In this document: in pieces, positions 49,750 to 64,000 of the stretch
Position numbering within the stretch: position 1 is the first letter of the stretch
Layout: every line of letters begins with the position of its first letter
Source of the DNA: Eriocheir sinensis
Taxonomy: Eukaryota; Arthropoda; Malacostraca; Decapoda; Varunidae
Reading direction: 5' to 3'
NCBI RefSeq assembly: GCF_024679095.1
Contig: NW_026111655.1
Span: 144,001 to 208,000, forward strand
DNA: 64,000 nt
Notes under the pieces: model-generated
Databases searched by the model: none
Told to the model about the DNA's origin: nothing
The model's input: the letters and a program-made list of their open reading frames with translations, nothing else
Made by a program: the position numbers and the translations under genes

Positions 49750-52586
49750 GCCCGTGTAAATAGACACCTCACACCGCAACAGACTCGTAACATTGAACCC
49801 TCCAGTACCTCTATTACCAAGCTTCAAGATAACCTAAGAGTCCTTAGTTTCAATGCGCGTAGCCTAAGAAACAAATTTGATGAACTGCGATGTCTTGCTC
49901 TGACAGAAAACTTTGACGTAATTGCTATAACCGAAACATTTATCGACACCACTAATATTGATTTAAGTTCCGAATACAACATAGATGGCTACAGATTCTT
50001 CAACAATGATCGTGTAAACCGTAGAGGTGGTGTCGCCCTTTTGTCAAAAAGCTACTTGCAACCTACTGACAAAACACCAAGAAACAGTAACGTTGAACAT
50101 TTGTGCGTGCGAGTAAACATTGCAAAAGTCAATTTAAATATATCTGTCACTTACAGGCCTCGGGGCAATCACTTGATGGCGATCTTGAAATGTACAGCGT
50201 CTTAAGGCAGTCACTTAATAACAGCGACTCACTGATACTAGGAGACTTTAACCTCCCCCATATCGATTGGGCGACACTGTCGGGTACAGAAGGTGAGTCC
50301 CATAGAATGATCGAATTTCTAGAGGAAAATTAGCTAAGCCAAATGGTTTCTGACCCAACTCGACAAAATAACATACTTGACCTTGTCATAGCGACCCAAG
50401 ATAACCTAGTCAGTAATGTCACGGTAGGAGAACACCTCGGTTCCTGCGATCATAAACTAGTGCGCGTTGACATTAGAGCTCAAACATCGGTGACTGAAAA
50501 TAAAGTTAAGGTGCCCAATTTCAAAAGAGCCAACTTCGTAGAAATCCGACGAAAACTAATAGATATGCAACTATCAGATGACGGCAATGCAGAGGACGCC
50601 TGGCTAAACTTTAAAAATCACTTACTCACTCAGCAGGACACATTTGTCCCCTTGTGCGAGAAGCGAATTAACACTAATAAAAGTCCAACTTGGTTTAATA
50701 GCGAAATTAAACACTCAGTCAAGGAGAGAAAATTGTCTTACAGGTTAAAGAAAGACCAAAGCACGCCCGAAAACATTAGACTTTTCAATGATGCAAGGCG
50801 ACGAGTAAAAAGATTAGTGCATCAGGCAAAGCGTAGATATGAAGAAAATATTGCAGCCAACTGTAAAAATAATCCGAAATCCTTCTTCAGTTACATAAAC
50901 AACAGAAAGGCGATCAGAAGTGGAATTGGACCTTTAACAAACAGCGACAGTGCACTAGTGACTGACAGCCAACACTTTGCAAACCTATTAAATAATTAAT
51001 TTTCCTCGGTGTTTAATAATAACAGTCTTCCCACCATCACCACCAACACCAGTACTAATGTAAATCCCGAGCATGCATTGTCTAACTTTGAAATAAAACC
51101 CGATGAAGTCCTTAAAGCCCTCAAATCACTTAAAACAAATAAAAGTCCTGGACCTGATAAAGTATATCCAACTCTGCTGAAAGAAACAAAGAGCGAAATA
51201 CTCTCCTCCCTCACAACCGTATTCAATATGTCCTTGCGACAAGGCATTGTCCCTTCAGATTGGAAAAAGGCTAACGTGACACCGATTTTTAAGAAAGGAG
51301 ACAAAAAAGTACCAGGTAATTACAGGCCCATTAGTCTAACTTCGGTTGTAGGTAAGCTACTTGAGGGCATAATTAGAGACAAAATTGAAAGCCACTCATT
51401 AATTGGGGACTCACAACATGGCTTCCGAAACAAAAGATCCTGCCTATCAAATCTATTAACCTTTTATAACGACCTCTTCACTGTTTATGACGTAACCAAA
51501 TCACTGGACGTAGTCTATCTTGATTTCAATAAAGAGTTTGATAAAGTCCAGAATCATAAATTACTTTACAAATTAAAGCAAATAGGTATTGACGGTCAGG
51601 TAAACCAATGGATCGCGAATTGGTTGAGCAACAGACAACAAAGAGTAGTGATTGACGGATTTAACTCAGAGTGGGCGCCTGTCACTAGTGGCGTCCCTCA
51701 GGGCTCGGTTCTTGGCCCAGTGCTCTTCATTATTTACATCAACGACGTGGATGTTGGACTCAATAACCGCATTAGTAAATTTGCAGACGACACAAAGATT
51801 GGTAACTCGGTTCTCACTGACGAAGACAGGCAAAGCCTCCAAGAGGATTTGCACAAAATTTCAGCTTGGTCGGATAGATGGGAGATGCCCTTTAACGTAG
51901 ACAAGTGCCAGGTCCTTCAAGTTGGAACGAGGAATAAAAGTTTGATTACGAAATGCGCGGCGTTAAACTCAAAGCGTTCAATGCGTCAAGGACTTGGGGT
52001 CAAAATCGCGTCAAACCTCAAATTCTCACAGCAATGCATCGATGCAGCAAATAAAGCGAACAGAATGTTGGGCTTCATTAAAAGAAACTTTTTATTTAAG
52101 AATAAAGATGTAATACTCCCGCTCTACAACAGTTTAGTCAGACCCCACTTGGAATATGCGGTACAGTTTTGGTCTCCCCACCATGCAAAGGATATTGCTA
52201 AATTAGAAGGTGTTCAGCGTCGGGCAACGAAAATTATACCTTCCTTGATCAACAAATCCTACGAAGAAAGGCTTTCTACCATTAACATGTTCTCTCTTGA
52301 GAAACGTCGCCTCCGAGGAAAACTGATCGAATGTTTTAAAATACTTAATGGTTTCACGAATGTAGACAGATCAACATTGTTTATGATCGATGACACTTTG
52401 CGCACGAGGAACAATGGCGTAAAACTCAGATGTAGACAAGTAAATTCAGACTGCACCAATTTTTTCTTCACCAACGTTGTAGTGCGAGAATGGAATAAGC
52501 TCCCATCATCAGTGGTCCAGTGTAACACGATTGACTCCTTCAAAAATAAGCTCGACCGTCACTTCCTTCAACTTAATATCAACTAG
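49750..52586 (+). pseudogene. CR1 ORF2: endonuclease and reverse transcriptase
   Basis: Endonuclease: LRVLSFNARSLRNKFDELR, DVIAITETFID, a frameshift at ~50160 inside TYRPRG, SLILGDFNLPHIDW, NILDLVIATQ and GSCDHKLV (SDH-like end as CDH). Lesions are the frameshift, TAG at 50331-50333 and TAA at 50997-50999. The last open part (51009-52586, 525 codons) has SPGPDKVYPTLLK (~46-58), KKGDKKVPGNYRPISLTSV (~95-113), YLDFNKEFDKV (~170-180, Glu where Ala is usual), TSGVPQGSVLGP (~226-237), catalytic FADDT (~258-262), LEYAVQFWSP and EWNKLPSSVV (~494-503). It would nick DNA and reverse transcribe the element RNA; this copy cannot. Confidence 0.92.
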
Positions 52587-52698
52587 AGTAGAAATGCAAC
52601 GTTTTGGAGTCTTCTGATTAATGTAAAATCACTTAGGTTTAAGGACAGACCACCTAGTCTGGACCCTGGTCTAATAATGGTCTGTTTTTCTATGTATA

Positions 52699-53535
<837 letters not shown>

Positions 53536-53544
53536 GCGCGTTTT

Positions 53545-53850
53545 CTCTGAGTGGTTCTGCAGATATGGTGAGCCCAGGAACCTAGGTTCGAGTCCCACCG
53601 ATGACACACTGACTGTTTTAAACCATCGCCGAGTGGCGAAATATTACCCACTTGCTGCCCATATCTTCAATCAACCCTGACTTCAGGGACTTCGGTCAAG
53701 AGGAGCACCGGGGGCCAGCATGAGTTAAGCAAGAGGCATACATCACGGCAGCCACTATAAATAAAATTCGCCTGCGCCAATAACGAGGTGGGGTCGTCCA
53801 AGAAACTCAAGCAAGCCTACCGGCGTTATAGACAGCACCTTAAAAAAAAA
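53545..53850 (+). mobile_element. tRNA-derived SINE, family A-like subfamily
   Basis: Perfect B box GGTTCGAGTCC at ~53586. The body resembles family A in order (ATCGCCGAGTGGCGAAATATTACCCAC versus GCCGCCGAGTGGCTTAAAACTACCCAC; ATCAACCCTGACTTCAGGGA; CGCCTGCGCCA; GCCTACCGGCG) but is clearly diverged. It ends in an A-run at ~53840-53850. Confidence 0.82.
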
Positions 53851-53854
53851 TAAC

Positions 53855-54022
53855 GGGAGGCAGGACACAACCCCCGACTAATACCCATTCACTGCTGGCT
53901 GGACTACTGGACCGCTAGTTGGACAGGGGAAGACTGCCCATCCATCTCCCTTCCGCCCGGGAATCGAACCCGACACCTCTTGGTTGTACGGCGAGCGCCC
54001 TGCCATTGCACTACGGAGCCCC
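53855..54022 (-). mobile_element. tRNA-like SINE head or tRNA pseudogene
   Basis: The minus strand reads GGGCTCCGTAGTGCAATGGC (A-box-like) and TGTCGGGTTCGATTCCCGGG, a perfect B box in a T-arm with paired stem. The anticodon stem and acceptor stem do not pair, so it is not a working tRNA. Sequence beyond the T-arm (to ~53855) continues without an obvious A tail. Confidence 0.65.
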
Positions 54023-54036
54023 GTGCACGTACGTAC

Positions 54037-54038
<2 letters not shown>

Positions 54039-54101
<63 letters not shown>
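54039..54101 (+). repeat. (GT)n microsatellite
   Basis: 63 bp array directly beside the tRNA-like head; preceded by ACGTACGTACGT. Confidence 0.96.
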
Positions 54102-54105
<4 letters not shown>

Positions 54106-54395
54106 ATGGTATGGGAAGGTAGACTAAAGCTGGCGTCACATTTAAACCTATTTTTCGCTTGTTGCTTGCCGAGCGCTGAGTATTTATTCTTTTGCGGGCA
54201 AGTGAGCAGGATCATCACCATTAAAAAAAAAATCAGTATGTCAACCATCGAACATCATCACTTGCGGCGGCATATACATAAATAAGCAAACAAACAGACA
54301 AACATCCAGAGTAATGGTCGTCACCGTTATCCGCCTTTCCATCAACAATTGCAGATTATAGGAATTCTACATATACCGTTGAGATGATCACTTTT

Positions 54396-54795
<400 letters not shown>

Positions 54796-54816
54796 TTTTT
54801 TTTTTTTTGGGGGGGG

Positions 54817-54820
<4 letters not shown>

Positions 54821-54866
<46 letters not shown>
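54821..54866 (+). repeat. (GT)n microsatellite after T/G runs
   Basis: T-run and G-run at 54795-54818 lead into (GT)n. 54870-55150 is G-rich unique sequence with no recognised gene. Confidence 0.95.
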
Positions 54867-54868
<2 letters not shown>

Positions 54869-55147
54869 GTGAGGGCCTTGGTCTTGGGTGAGGGTGGGTG
54901 GTTGACGCGACAAGTCTTAACAGTCTGTCCCACAGCGCTGAGGCAACGAGAGGAATGCTGAGCAGGGCAATCAGGCCCCCGGGTGTTGGGAAAGGCGTGT
55001 TTGGCCTAGCCAGCCTGTCCTGCCGCTCGGCTGGCTCTGGCCGTGGAGGAAAGGGAGGGGATGGGGCGAGAGGTTGGAAGAAGGGAGGGAAGAAAGGGAA
55101 TAGATGGGAAACAGCCTCGTCAGCGTCGTGGGTAAGGTGTAAATGCG

Positions 55148-55152
<5 letters not shown>

Positions 55153-55217
<65 letters not shown>

Positions 55218-55302
55218 GTTCCTGCTGCTCCTAAAAAGAGTGCAGAGTGGCCGAAAGAATTTCGGGAAGAGAGGTGTCCTGATACCCTCCTCTTGAAAGA
55301 AG

Positions 55303-55395
<93 letters not shown>

Positions 55396-56116
55396 TTAAT
55401 CTGCATTAATCCTATTGTCCAAAGTCTGAACCGTTCTTAACCAAACGGCATCAAACAACCACCCAAGCGCTGCTGTATCCCTACCTTGGCGAATATTTTA
55501 GGTGTAGGAAGTGACGGTTGTTTAATTTTAAAGTAAACAATTATGTCTGTCGCCAACGTACATAAAATCACACAACGGTACGCCGCTCAAAGTTGACTGA
55601 ACACTGCTGAGCCCATGGCCATCACTGAATCTAAAGACTTTATAGGCGTATCAGCGCGTGCTGGCTGCCTTGTGTTACCGGAACCCGTTTTCTATTCCAT
55701 TTTTCATGACTGGCATTGATCAACGCGTTGGGTCATTGAGCCCTGGCGGGAGACATTTCTCAGGGGTGACACGGGTAATCGTTCAACTGTCTTCCCCAAA
55801 AGAACGTAAACACACCAGCAGATCCTTCAACACACCTCTTGTCTACGTTTGGGTGAGATAGGCTTCTCTCACCGCAAGGCCTCTTTTCCTTTCATTAGCG
55901 CGAGGCGAGGGGGCAGGCCAGCAGACCCCCGCGCCCCGCCTCTTGTCTACGTGGTCAGGGTAACAGATTGGTCTCGAGGGCAAAATCTATCTAAGAACTT
56001 GATCATATTGAGCGAGGTGGGAATAAGAGAGTGGAAGAACATGCTGGCCGTGCTGACTCGAATCTTCACGCCCTGGTGTATGAGTGGACGACCACGTGAA
56101 GATAACAACTGTTTTG

Positions 56117-56118
<2 letters not shown>
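55153..56118 (+). repeat. ~0.9-kb tandem duplication, first unit
   Basis: (GT)n 55153-55215, then a unit from TTGTTCCTGCTGCTCC (55216) with internal (TA)n 55304-55333 and (GA)n 55334-55391, ending AAGATAACAACTGTTTTGCC before the next (GT)n. The second unit starts 965 bp later. A 67-codon frame at 55658-55861 is kept in both units but has no known domain. Confidence 0.93.
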
Positions 56119-56182
<64 letters not shown>

Positions 56183-56268
56183 GTTCCTGCTGCTCCTAAA
56201 AAGAGTGCAGAGTGGCCGAAAGAATTTCGGGAAGAGAGGTGTCCTGATACCCTCCTCTTGAAAGAAGC

Positions 56269-56330
<62 letters not shown>

Positions 56331-57047
56331 TTAATCTGCATTAATCCTATTGTCCAAAGTCTGAACCGTTCTTAACCAAACGGCATCAAACAACCACCCA
56401 AGCGCTGCTGTATCCCTACCTTGGCGAATATTTTAGGTGTAGGAAGTGACGGTTGTTTAATTTTAAAGTAAACAATTATGTCTGTCGCCAACGTACATAA
56501 AATCACACAACGGTACGCCGCTCAAAGTTGACTGAACACTGCTGAGCCCATGGCCATCACTGAATCTAAAGACTTTATAGGCGTATCAGCGCGTGCTGGC
56601 TGCCTTGTGTTACCGGAACCCGTTTTCTATTCCATTTTTCATGACTGGCATTGATCAACGCGTTGGGTCATTGAGCCCTGGCGGGAGACATTTCTCAGGG
56701 GTGACACGGGTAATCGTTCAACTGTCTTCCCCAAAAGAACGTAAACACACCAGCAGATCCTTCAACACACCTCCTGTCTACGTTTGGGTGAGATAGGCTC
56801 CTCTCACCGCAAGGCCTCTTTCCTTTCATTAGCGCGAGGCGAGGGGCAGGCCAGCAGACCCCCGCGCCCCGCCTGTCTACGTGGTCAGGGTAACAGATTG
56901 GTCTCGAGGGCAAAATCTGTCTAAGAACTTGATCATATTGAGCGAGGTGGGAATAAGAGAGTGGAAGAACAAGCTGGGCGTGCTGACTCGAATCTTCACG
57001 CCCTGGTGTTTGTGTGGACGACCACGTGAATATAACAACTGCTGTGG

Positions 57048-57091
<44 letters not shown>
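56119..57091 (+). repeat. ~0.9-kb tandem duplication, second unit
   Basis: (GT)n 56119-56180, unit from 56181 with shorter (TA)n and (GA)n, then (GT)n 57050-57091. By eye it is ~98% identical to the first unit outside the microsatellites; examples of change are CTCTTGTCTACG/CTCCTGTCTACG and loss of one G in GAGGGGGCAGG. Confidence 0.93.
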
Positions 57092-58109
<1,018 letters not shown>

Positions 58110-59097
58110 GTGAAAAAGCTCAAGCTCCTTTCCTTTCTCGCTCATTGTCTGCCTCTCGAGTAATTCTAAACTTAAAGCCCTGAATAAAATACTTATTCAT
58201 TACGCCCCAAAACTTTCCAATAATTAATACAACACTTATGTTTTAATTACATAGGCATCACTCTTCAATTTTTCTTCCTTCTCCGGGTAAAAAAAAAAGA
58301 ACCTAAATTATGGGAAGAGATGGTAATAAATTAATGTGAGGCGGGCGTGGGCGGCGTGTGGCGAGGCGGCGCGGCGCGGGGAGCGATGCGTGGCCCGGGG
58401 AGGTGCGGGTGGTGGGGGTGTGGCGGAGGGAGATTGAAGATATGAACAGATAGAGGAAAAAGAAAAATGGGAGAGATGAATAAATGGACGGGAAAACACG
58501 CATTAACATAGATAAGTAAATACAGATAATATTGGATCAACAAATGAAAAACAGAGAAAAGGCAAAAGCGACCAAGTGGAATAGCATAAGCAACACCAAA
58601 ACTAACAAAACACACAAATGGAGGCGAACAGTCCCCCCCCGCAAAAAAAAAAATAATAATCACAATCTAGAAAAAAAAATATATTCCGAAATAATGTAAA
58701 AAGCAACAACCACAACCACGACGCACAGTTCCACGCCACACAACGCCACACCATACCACACCACACCACACTACATAACGCCCCGCTCCGCCATACCACA
58801 CCACACCACACCACACCACGCCACGCCACGCCACGCCCTACCCCAACAAAGTAATGTATACGCCAGCAGGCACCATAATCTGTGTCTGCGGCAGAGACCA
58901 GCACCCAAACCTTTCTTGAGGCGAGTTTGAGTTGAAAGTTTTGAGGGAGAGGCAGATGAGGAGGAGGAGGAGGAGGAGGAGGAGGTGAGAAAACAAAAGA
59001 TGAAGATGAGGAAGGAGTGAACGAAAAAGGAGGATGAACAGGAAAAGGAGGAAGTTTTTTTTTTTTTTTGGGGGGGGTGAAGGCTTTCTTTCCTTCC

Positions 59098-59101
<4 letters not shown>
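58110..59101. other. No gene; CpG-rich patch and (CCACA)n
   Basis: 58338-58430 is a short CpG-rich patch (GGCGGCGCGGCGCGGGG). 58728-58840 is a pentamer array of CCACA/CCACG with a short break. (GGA)n at 58963-58985. No exon supported. Confidence 0.65.

Positions 59102-59150
<49 letters not shown>
59102..59150 (+). repeat. (CT)n microsatellite
   Basis: 49 bp CT array after a T/G-run. Confidence 0.95.
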
Positions 59151-59151
<1 letters not shown>

Positions 59152-59402
59152 ACCAATACTCTGTCGTGGCTCCGCAGAAGGCATGCCTAGCGCAGCCAAG
59201 CTCATGTACCCACTCGTATAGCCGAGAGACTAAAAAGGAACTCCGCATTTTCGTTGCCTTGTGTGAATACCGCCGGGATCTGTTACAAAGACACACGGCA
59301 CACAGTTTTACCCAGATAACACCACGCAACACCTGAGAGACGAACACATCACCATCACGAGGAAGGTTTTTACCAGGTCTAGTCGAGCGATAACAGCAAG
59401 CT

Positions 59403-59735
59403 AAAGCCCGGGTCACACAGCCGAATCGCTTCCGAATCCAGCCCAAATGTCATTCGGGATATTCGGGCATGTTCAGGGCAAATTTTTAAGGTCAAATTTT
59501 TGTCGAGCTCAGAATCGGTTTGCATTCGGAAATATGTTTCGAATGCAAACCGAATGCAGACCAACCCCGAACAGAATGCAAACCAAATGCGTTCCGAACT
59601 TACACCGAATTCCGAAATTCAAAATTTAAGTTTTTTTCTTTACCGAATGCAAACCGAATGCAAATCGAATGTAAACCGAATGCATACAGAATGCAAACCG
59701 AATACAAATCGAATCCAGTACGAATCGAAATTTGG
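59403..59735 (+). repeat. GCCCGGGTCACAC end plus 11-bp minisatellite
   Basis: AAAGCCCGGGTCACACAGCC (59403-59422) resembles the terminal CCGGGATCACAC of the TIR element at 26128/27791. It is followed by CGAAT-rich sequence and, at ~59640-59730, by an 11-bp tandem repeat of CCGAATGCAAA with variants. No matching opposite end was found, so a DNA-transposon end is only a suggestion. Confidence 0.6.
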
Positions 59736-60297
59736 GTATATATACCGGTATGTCAATTCTAGAAAACCCCAGAAAACGCGGATTGATTTATTTGTTGAGC
59801 ATGCAATCATGGGTCCGCCACAACAACGGTCATACGGCGACCAAACACGGAAGAAAGTCACACTCCTTTATCTGGAAACACAAAGGAAATAATACATTTT
59901 TACATCTTCCAGCCCAGAAGAGCACGGAAACGTCAGTAGCCGCGTGTTCCTGGCGTGGCTCGGAGCAGACAAGAACCTGATCAAAAATGAAATATCTAGC
60001 TCAATAGCCACGCGTCATCGAGAGCTTCTATCACTGACAGCCGAGTATTGAGGTATATACAACACGTCGGCGCCATCCACTCCAACGCCCGTCCAAAAGA
60101 GCGTGGCGTGAGTTACGGTACGAGGGTAAAGCTTGAGGCCACTGATAAAGGCAGCAGCAGCAACATAAGCATTATAACGATTATATTCCAGACTCCGGCG
60201 GGTCTTGGGGACGTCGTGATCAGCTCTGCAAAAAAGGAAAAGCAGCAGTAAAGGTTATTTATTTTCACGACGAAGGCAGTGTTGAAAGTTGGTTGTG
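59736..60297 (+). other. Possible short coding remnant, unidentified
   Basis: A frame ending in LYLETQRK (to ~59892) is followed, after a TTTTTACATCTTCCAG acceptor-like site, by a second open segment (VFLAWLGADKNLIKNE, ~59940-60000). Both are short, and I do not recognise a family. Association with the preceding element end is possible. Confidence 0.25.
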
Positions 60298-60299
60298 GC

Positions 60300-60332
<33 letters not shown>

Positions 60333-60418
60333 TGTTGTTGTTGGTGGTGGTGGTGTTTTTGTTTTTGTTGTTGTTGTTGGTGGTGGTGGTGGTGGTGTTG
60401 TAGTAGTAGTATTGGTAG
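60298..60418 (+). repeat. (AGT)n, (GTT)n, (GGT)n compound array
   Basis: Successive triplet arrays that differ by single substitutions, suggesting stepwise conversion of one repeat unit into another. Confidence 0.93.
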
Positions 60419-60429
60419 TAGTTTCCGTT

Positions 60430-61545
60430 GTTTTCTCTTGTTACTGCACGTGAGATATGACTGAAAGGCGTTGCAGAGAAGGCAAGCGTATACACACGCG
60501 GTCTGTAAGCGAATATGTACTCTATGGGATGGATGAGGAAGGAAAGGGAACCGTAGGGAAGGAAGACCGGGCTAAAAGGGAGGGAAAGGGAAGGAAAGCG
60601 GTGCTGGAAAGTTACTAAAGTGAGGGGAAGGGGGTTGAGTGGGCACTGGCATGGGAGGGGGGGCGGGGAAGAGGCACTTAAAGGTCGCGTTGAAAGGGTG
60701 AGGGGAAAGGAGGCGTGGTGGAAACGAGGAGGGAAAGGGAGTCTTGTGGGGGAGCGCACGAGGGGACGCTAAGGGTTGAGGGGTACACAGAGTTTCTGAA
60801 AGAGGCAGGTTTTGCGTTGTGGATATTTGCATTTTGTGAAAGAGAGCGATGGTGGTGTCGCGAGCAGTGACGGGTGAGAGTAGGAGGTGGCAGGGTGAGA
60901 GGGGATGAGGGTCGGCGTTGTTATGGTAATGGTGGTCGGTGGTGGTTGTATTTTTGGGTTGTTGTTGTTGAACTTTCCCTCCATTATAACTTCCCAACAT
61001 AACTTTGCAACAACACTCTGCTCCTGCTGATTAAAACTTGCTGACGTCACAATGTCTTCTTTAAAAGCGAAAGAAATCAAACGACAAGTAATTACAGTTT
61101 AATTAGTGTGTGCCAGCACCTTGGAGGAACGATTCTCAAATAAACCAACCCACAAGACTGCTAATCCCCTTCACGAATACATTAAGTTGCTGCCACGAAT
61201 AATCGGCTTAATTACAGTGAGAAGGAATATTGTTTGTTCTGGCGTCCTGGGTGCAGTGAGCACAAGCTACCCGCGTTCTACCTTAATTAAAAAAAACGTT
61301 ATTAGTCAACCAGAACAGAAAACGGAGCTGTAGTTTTTTTTTATGGATGCTGTAGTCGGGAGTATGAAAATATAAACAAATTCGACTGATGTTCACCCTG
61401 ATGTTGACCCTCGTCTCCTTAAAAACAGACAAGCAATGAAAAAAATGACGTAAAAATCTGATTGTTTGATTTTGTAAACTTGTAAACTTAAGGAGAAGCA
61501 TCCTCGTCTCGCCGTGTAGTGATTTTTAGTCAACGGCCCCGCCCG

Positions 61546-61581
<36 letters not shown>

Positions 61582-63125
61582 TTATCGTCGCCGCTCTCCT
61601 CCACATGCGACCCCTCTCCCACCCTCTCTCCCTGTCACACCAAGAGATGAGAAACAAAATTGCGTGTCGTTTCAATTTCCATTCTCTTGTTAGTGTCCAA
61701 AATGTAGTGTTGGCCTCGCATTCCTCGCACCCTCCTCGCCCTTCCTTAGTGGCAGTTGTTTCTCACGTTTAGTAGTTCTTTATGACGGCACAGTGGGTCT
61801 CACTTACATTGGGATACTACTGTTTTTTTTTTTCCCCGTCTGTCAATTGTCCAACTCCTTTCTCCCCAAAGCACGAATGAGGTGAGATTTTTTTTTTTTT
61901 TACGTTACTGTTGGATCCGGTTATTGCGTGCGGACCGCACTGATGGGGACCTAATTACTTTTTTTTCATCTATTTGTCATCAGGAAAAAGGCTTAAAAGC
62001 GACAGCGGATATCCAGCCTTTTGAGAGTGTGTTTACGCTGTTGTTTTTCTTGTTGTCTTCCTTCGTTTTTTTTTTTTTGTCCTTTCTGAAAGTTAAAAAA
62101 GATGCGAAAGCTATTCCAAGAACCTCCAAAGTTAGCAGGAAAGCGTACCACACAGTATCCGAATAGTTTTCCTTACTCTACTCTTTCAAGCTACAGGATG
62201 GAAAAAATATTCGGTCCGATCTGAGACGCCTTTCATGTTAGCCGAGGAACATTATACAAAAAAATATCAGAGTTTTCGCTGCTTTCCCAACCGGATGTTC
62301 TTTCTGCTCTGTTCTCATTTTCTGTAGTATTTCTTCTCTCTCTCTAAATAGATAAATAAATAAATAAATAAATAAATATAATTAAAAAAATAATAATACA
62401 CACCAATAATCATATGAAAAGGCAAAAACATTTTCACAACAATTAAAATAATCACGAGGAAAAAAAAAAATATCAATAGTTATTACACTACACAGCAACA
62501 ATAAACAAAGGTGCAGGTGTGCATGGCTCAGGCGTTGCCATAAACAAGGAAAACTTAGCTTAGGCGAGGCTTGCATATGCGACGCATAACTCCGCGAGCC
62601 TCAAGGAATGAAAAGATAAAGAATAATACCAGTGACTCTCCATCAATTCAAAGTCCAAAAAAAAAATCTTCAGGATGCAAATTTCATGCTGATGAGATCA
62701 CGGAAATAAATCGACAGTTTTGCGCCTTATGTGCGGTGGTGAGGGTGATGCACGGCGCCATTCAGGGCCGTTACCGCCCTCAACTCAGCGATGCGGGAAT
62801 CTAAATCACCCCCTTTGATGCATTACACTAAAAACCGCACACACTTACCTGCAGATGAATGTTCCACTCCATCAAGCAAGACTCCTCTCGCCCGCATCCC
62901 GTGCTGAAGAAACCGAGAGGGAGGGAGGGAGAACGTCTTACCACCACACGTGCGCCACACACCTGCTGATGAAAACGGTAGTTAATTGAGAAGGCCCAAG
63001 ACCAAAGAGTATGTTAAAGAAAGGTTACCACTACACCTAGTCACGTAACTATATGCTAAGTCCAAGTCCAGAATATTGTTTAATTTTATGTAACATGAAT
63101 AGTGACTTTGATGGCTTTTAAGATA

Positions 63126-63158
<33 letters not shown>

Positions 63159-64000
63159 GTCTGTCTGTTTGTCTGTCCGGATGCTCAGCGGCTCCTGGAT
63201 TTCCGCTCGATTTCTTCCCTCGCGTCTTCCCATTTTACTCGCTGTGCACGTACAAAGGGGCTCAGGGAATACGGTTATACTATGTTTCTTTTTACCAGCC
63301 ACGTTAGCGAATGTTAGTTTGTCTGTTTGTCTGATACTCTGTTTGTCTGCCTGTCTGCGTGTGTGCCCGGCGGCTGGCAGGATTCCGTTAAATCGGCGGC
63401 CTCTAGTTCCTTCCTTTCCTTGGTCCTTTCCCCTCTTCTCCTGCCTCTCCCATCCCTCCTGCTCATTTATAACTGTCGTCCTTGCAGCCCCGGGCACTAA
63501 GGCTGTATTTGGCTGCCGGACTTATCACAGGGACCCCATCTGCATAGAAAGGCGCCATTATTCAGCCAGTTAACCCGAGAGTCCTGCCTTGCCTCTGCCC
63601 CCTACCGCCCCTCTTCGTCTCCCTTCACCAGCCCGCTTGCCCCCTCAGTGCCGGCCTCATTTCTCCCCACAACCCCTCTCTGCATGCTCTTTTTTCCTCC
63701 TTTTCTCTAAGATTCGTATTATTTAGCAAAGGAAATAATAGAGAAAAAAGCCTATCAAGCGTGGATGACTGATGATCATTGCAGCGAGTACGCGTATATT
63801 TCACGTGTGTTTCAGGCGAGAGGATCAACGTGTTTGTTTCATGTATGATTAGTGGAGCTTCAACGCTTCAATCGTGTCGCGCGCCTTGGCTCATGAATTC
63901 GTCAAGCCGCGTTGATGAAATATCGATGCTGGCGTGAATCCTGTTTTGTTACGTGGGATAACATTCAGGAGTGTTCGTTGGTTCCTTTTTATCGAAGATG
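60430..64000. other. No gene recognised; scattered short repeats
   Basis: G-rich 60530-60960 (plus strand), (CT)n 61551-61577, (AAAT)n 62345-62380, (CTGT)n 63130-63177. GC-rich, C/T-rich sequence at 63370-63660 might border a gene outside the window, but no exon is supported. Frames up to 171 codons (minus, 62982-63497) lack known domains. Confidence 0.5.

Overview
The window looks like intergenic DNA from an arthropod, most likely a decapod crustacean. This is inferred from the very dense, very long dinucleotide and trinucleotide microsatellites (up to 583 bp of uninterrupted GA-type repeat), several CR1/Jockey-type LINEs, tRNA-derived SINEs and a Ty3/Gypsy retrotransposon. I could not recognise any exon of a host protein-coding gene, and no bacterial-style operon, rRNA, functional tRNA or CRISPR array. 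Most long open frames are translations of microsatellites.

Layout. 1-11.6 kb: a SINE, long purine-rich stretches and (GA)n arrays surrounding a minus-strand CR1-like LINE (6.4-8.3 kb). 11.7-14.5 kb: a decayed plus-strand LINE followed by (ATT)n and (TA)n. 15-21 kb: four copies (one more at 2.4 kb counts among them) of a ~220-bp MITE-like family, G-quadruplex motifs and a decayed LINE 3' end. 23-25.6 kb: a strongly diverged ~158-bp tandem array. 26.1-27.8 kb: a TIR element flanked by TAA. 28.8-29.5 kb: LINE RT fragment. 31.8-35.9 kb: SINEs and a LINE with a YADD reverse transcriptase. 38.4-44.3 kb: a second copy of that LINE, split in its endonuclease domain by a complete Ty3/Gypsy element (38730-42989, minus strand) with 266/265-bp LTRs, a CTGAG target duplication and one intact 1209-residue Gag-Pol frame. 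44.5-48 kb: SINE and minisatellites. 48.95-53.4 kb: a nearly full-length CR1-type LINE with a GDSL-esterase ORF1, followed by a truncated sibling copy. 53.5-54.8 kb: three different tRNA-derived elements. 55.2-57.1 kb: a ~0.9-kb tandem duplication bounded by (GT)n. 57-64 kb: microsatellites, an 11-bp minisatellite and otherwise featureless sequence.

How the parts interact. The only plausibly functional unit is the Gypsy element. It has every catalytic residue expected, a polypurine tract and near-identical LTRs. In place of a tRNA-type primer binding site it has a 15-nt sequence, 1 nt beyond the 5' LTR, that is perfectly complementary to a stretch inside its own LTR. That arrangement resembles the self-priming of Tf1/sushi elements and is the most interesting candidate in the window. 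Everything else is a layered record of transposition, with LINE ends repeatedly coinciding with microsatellites.
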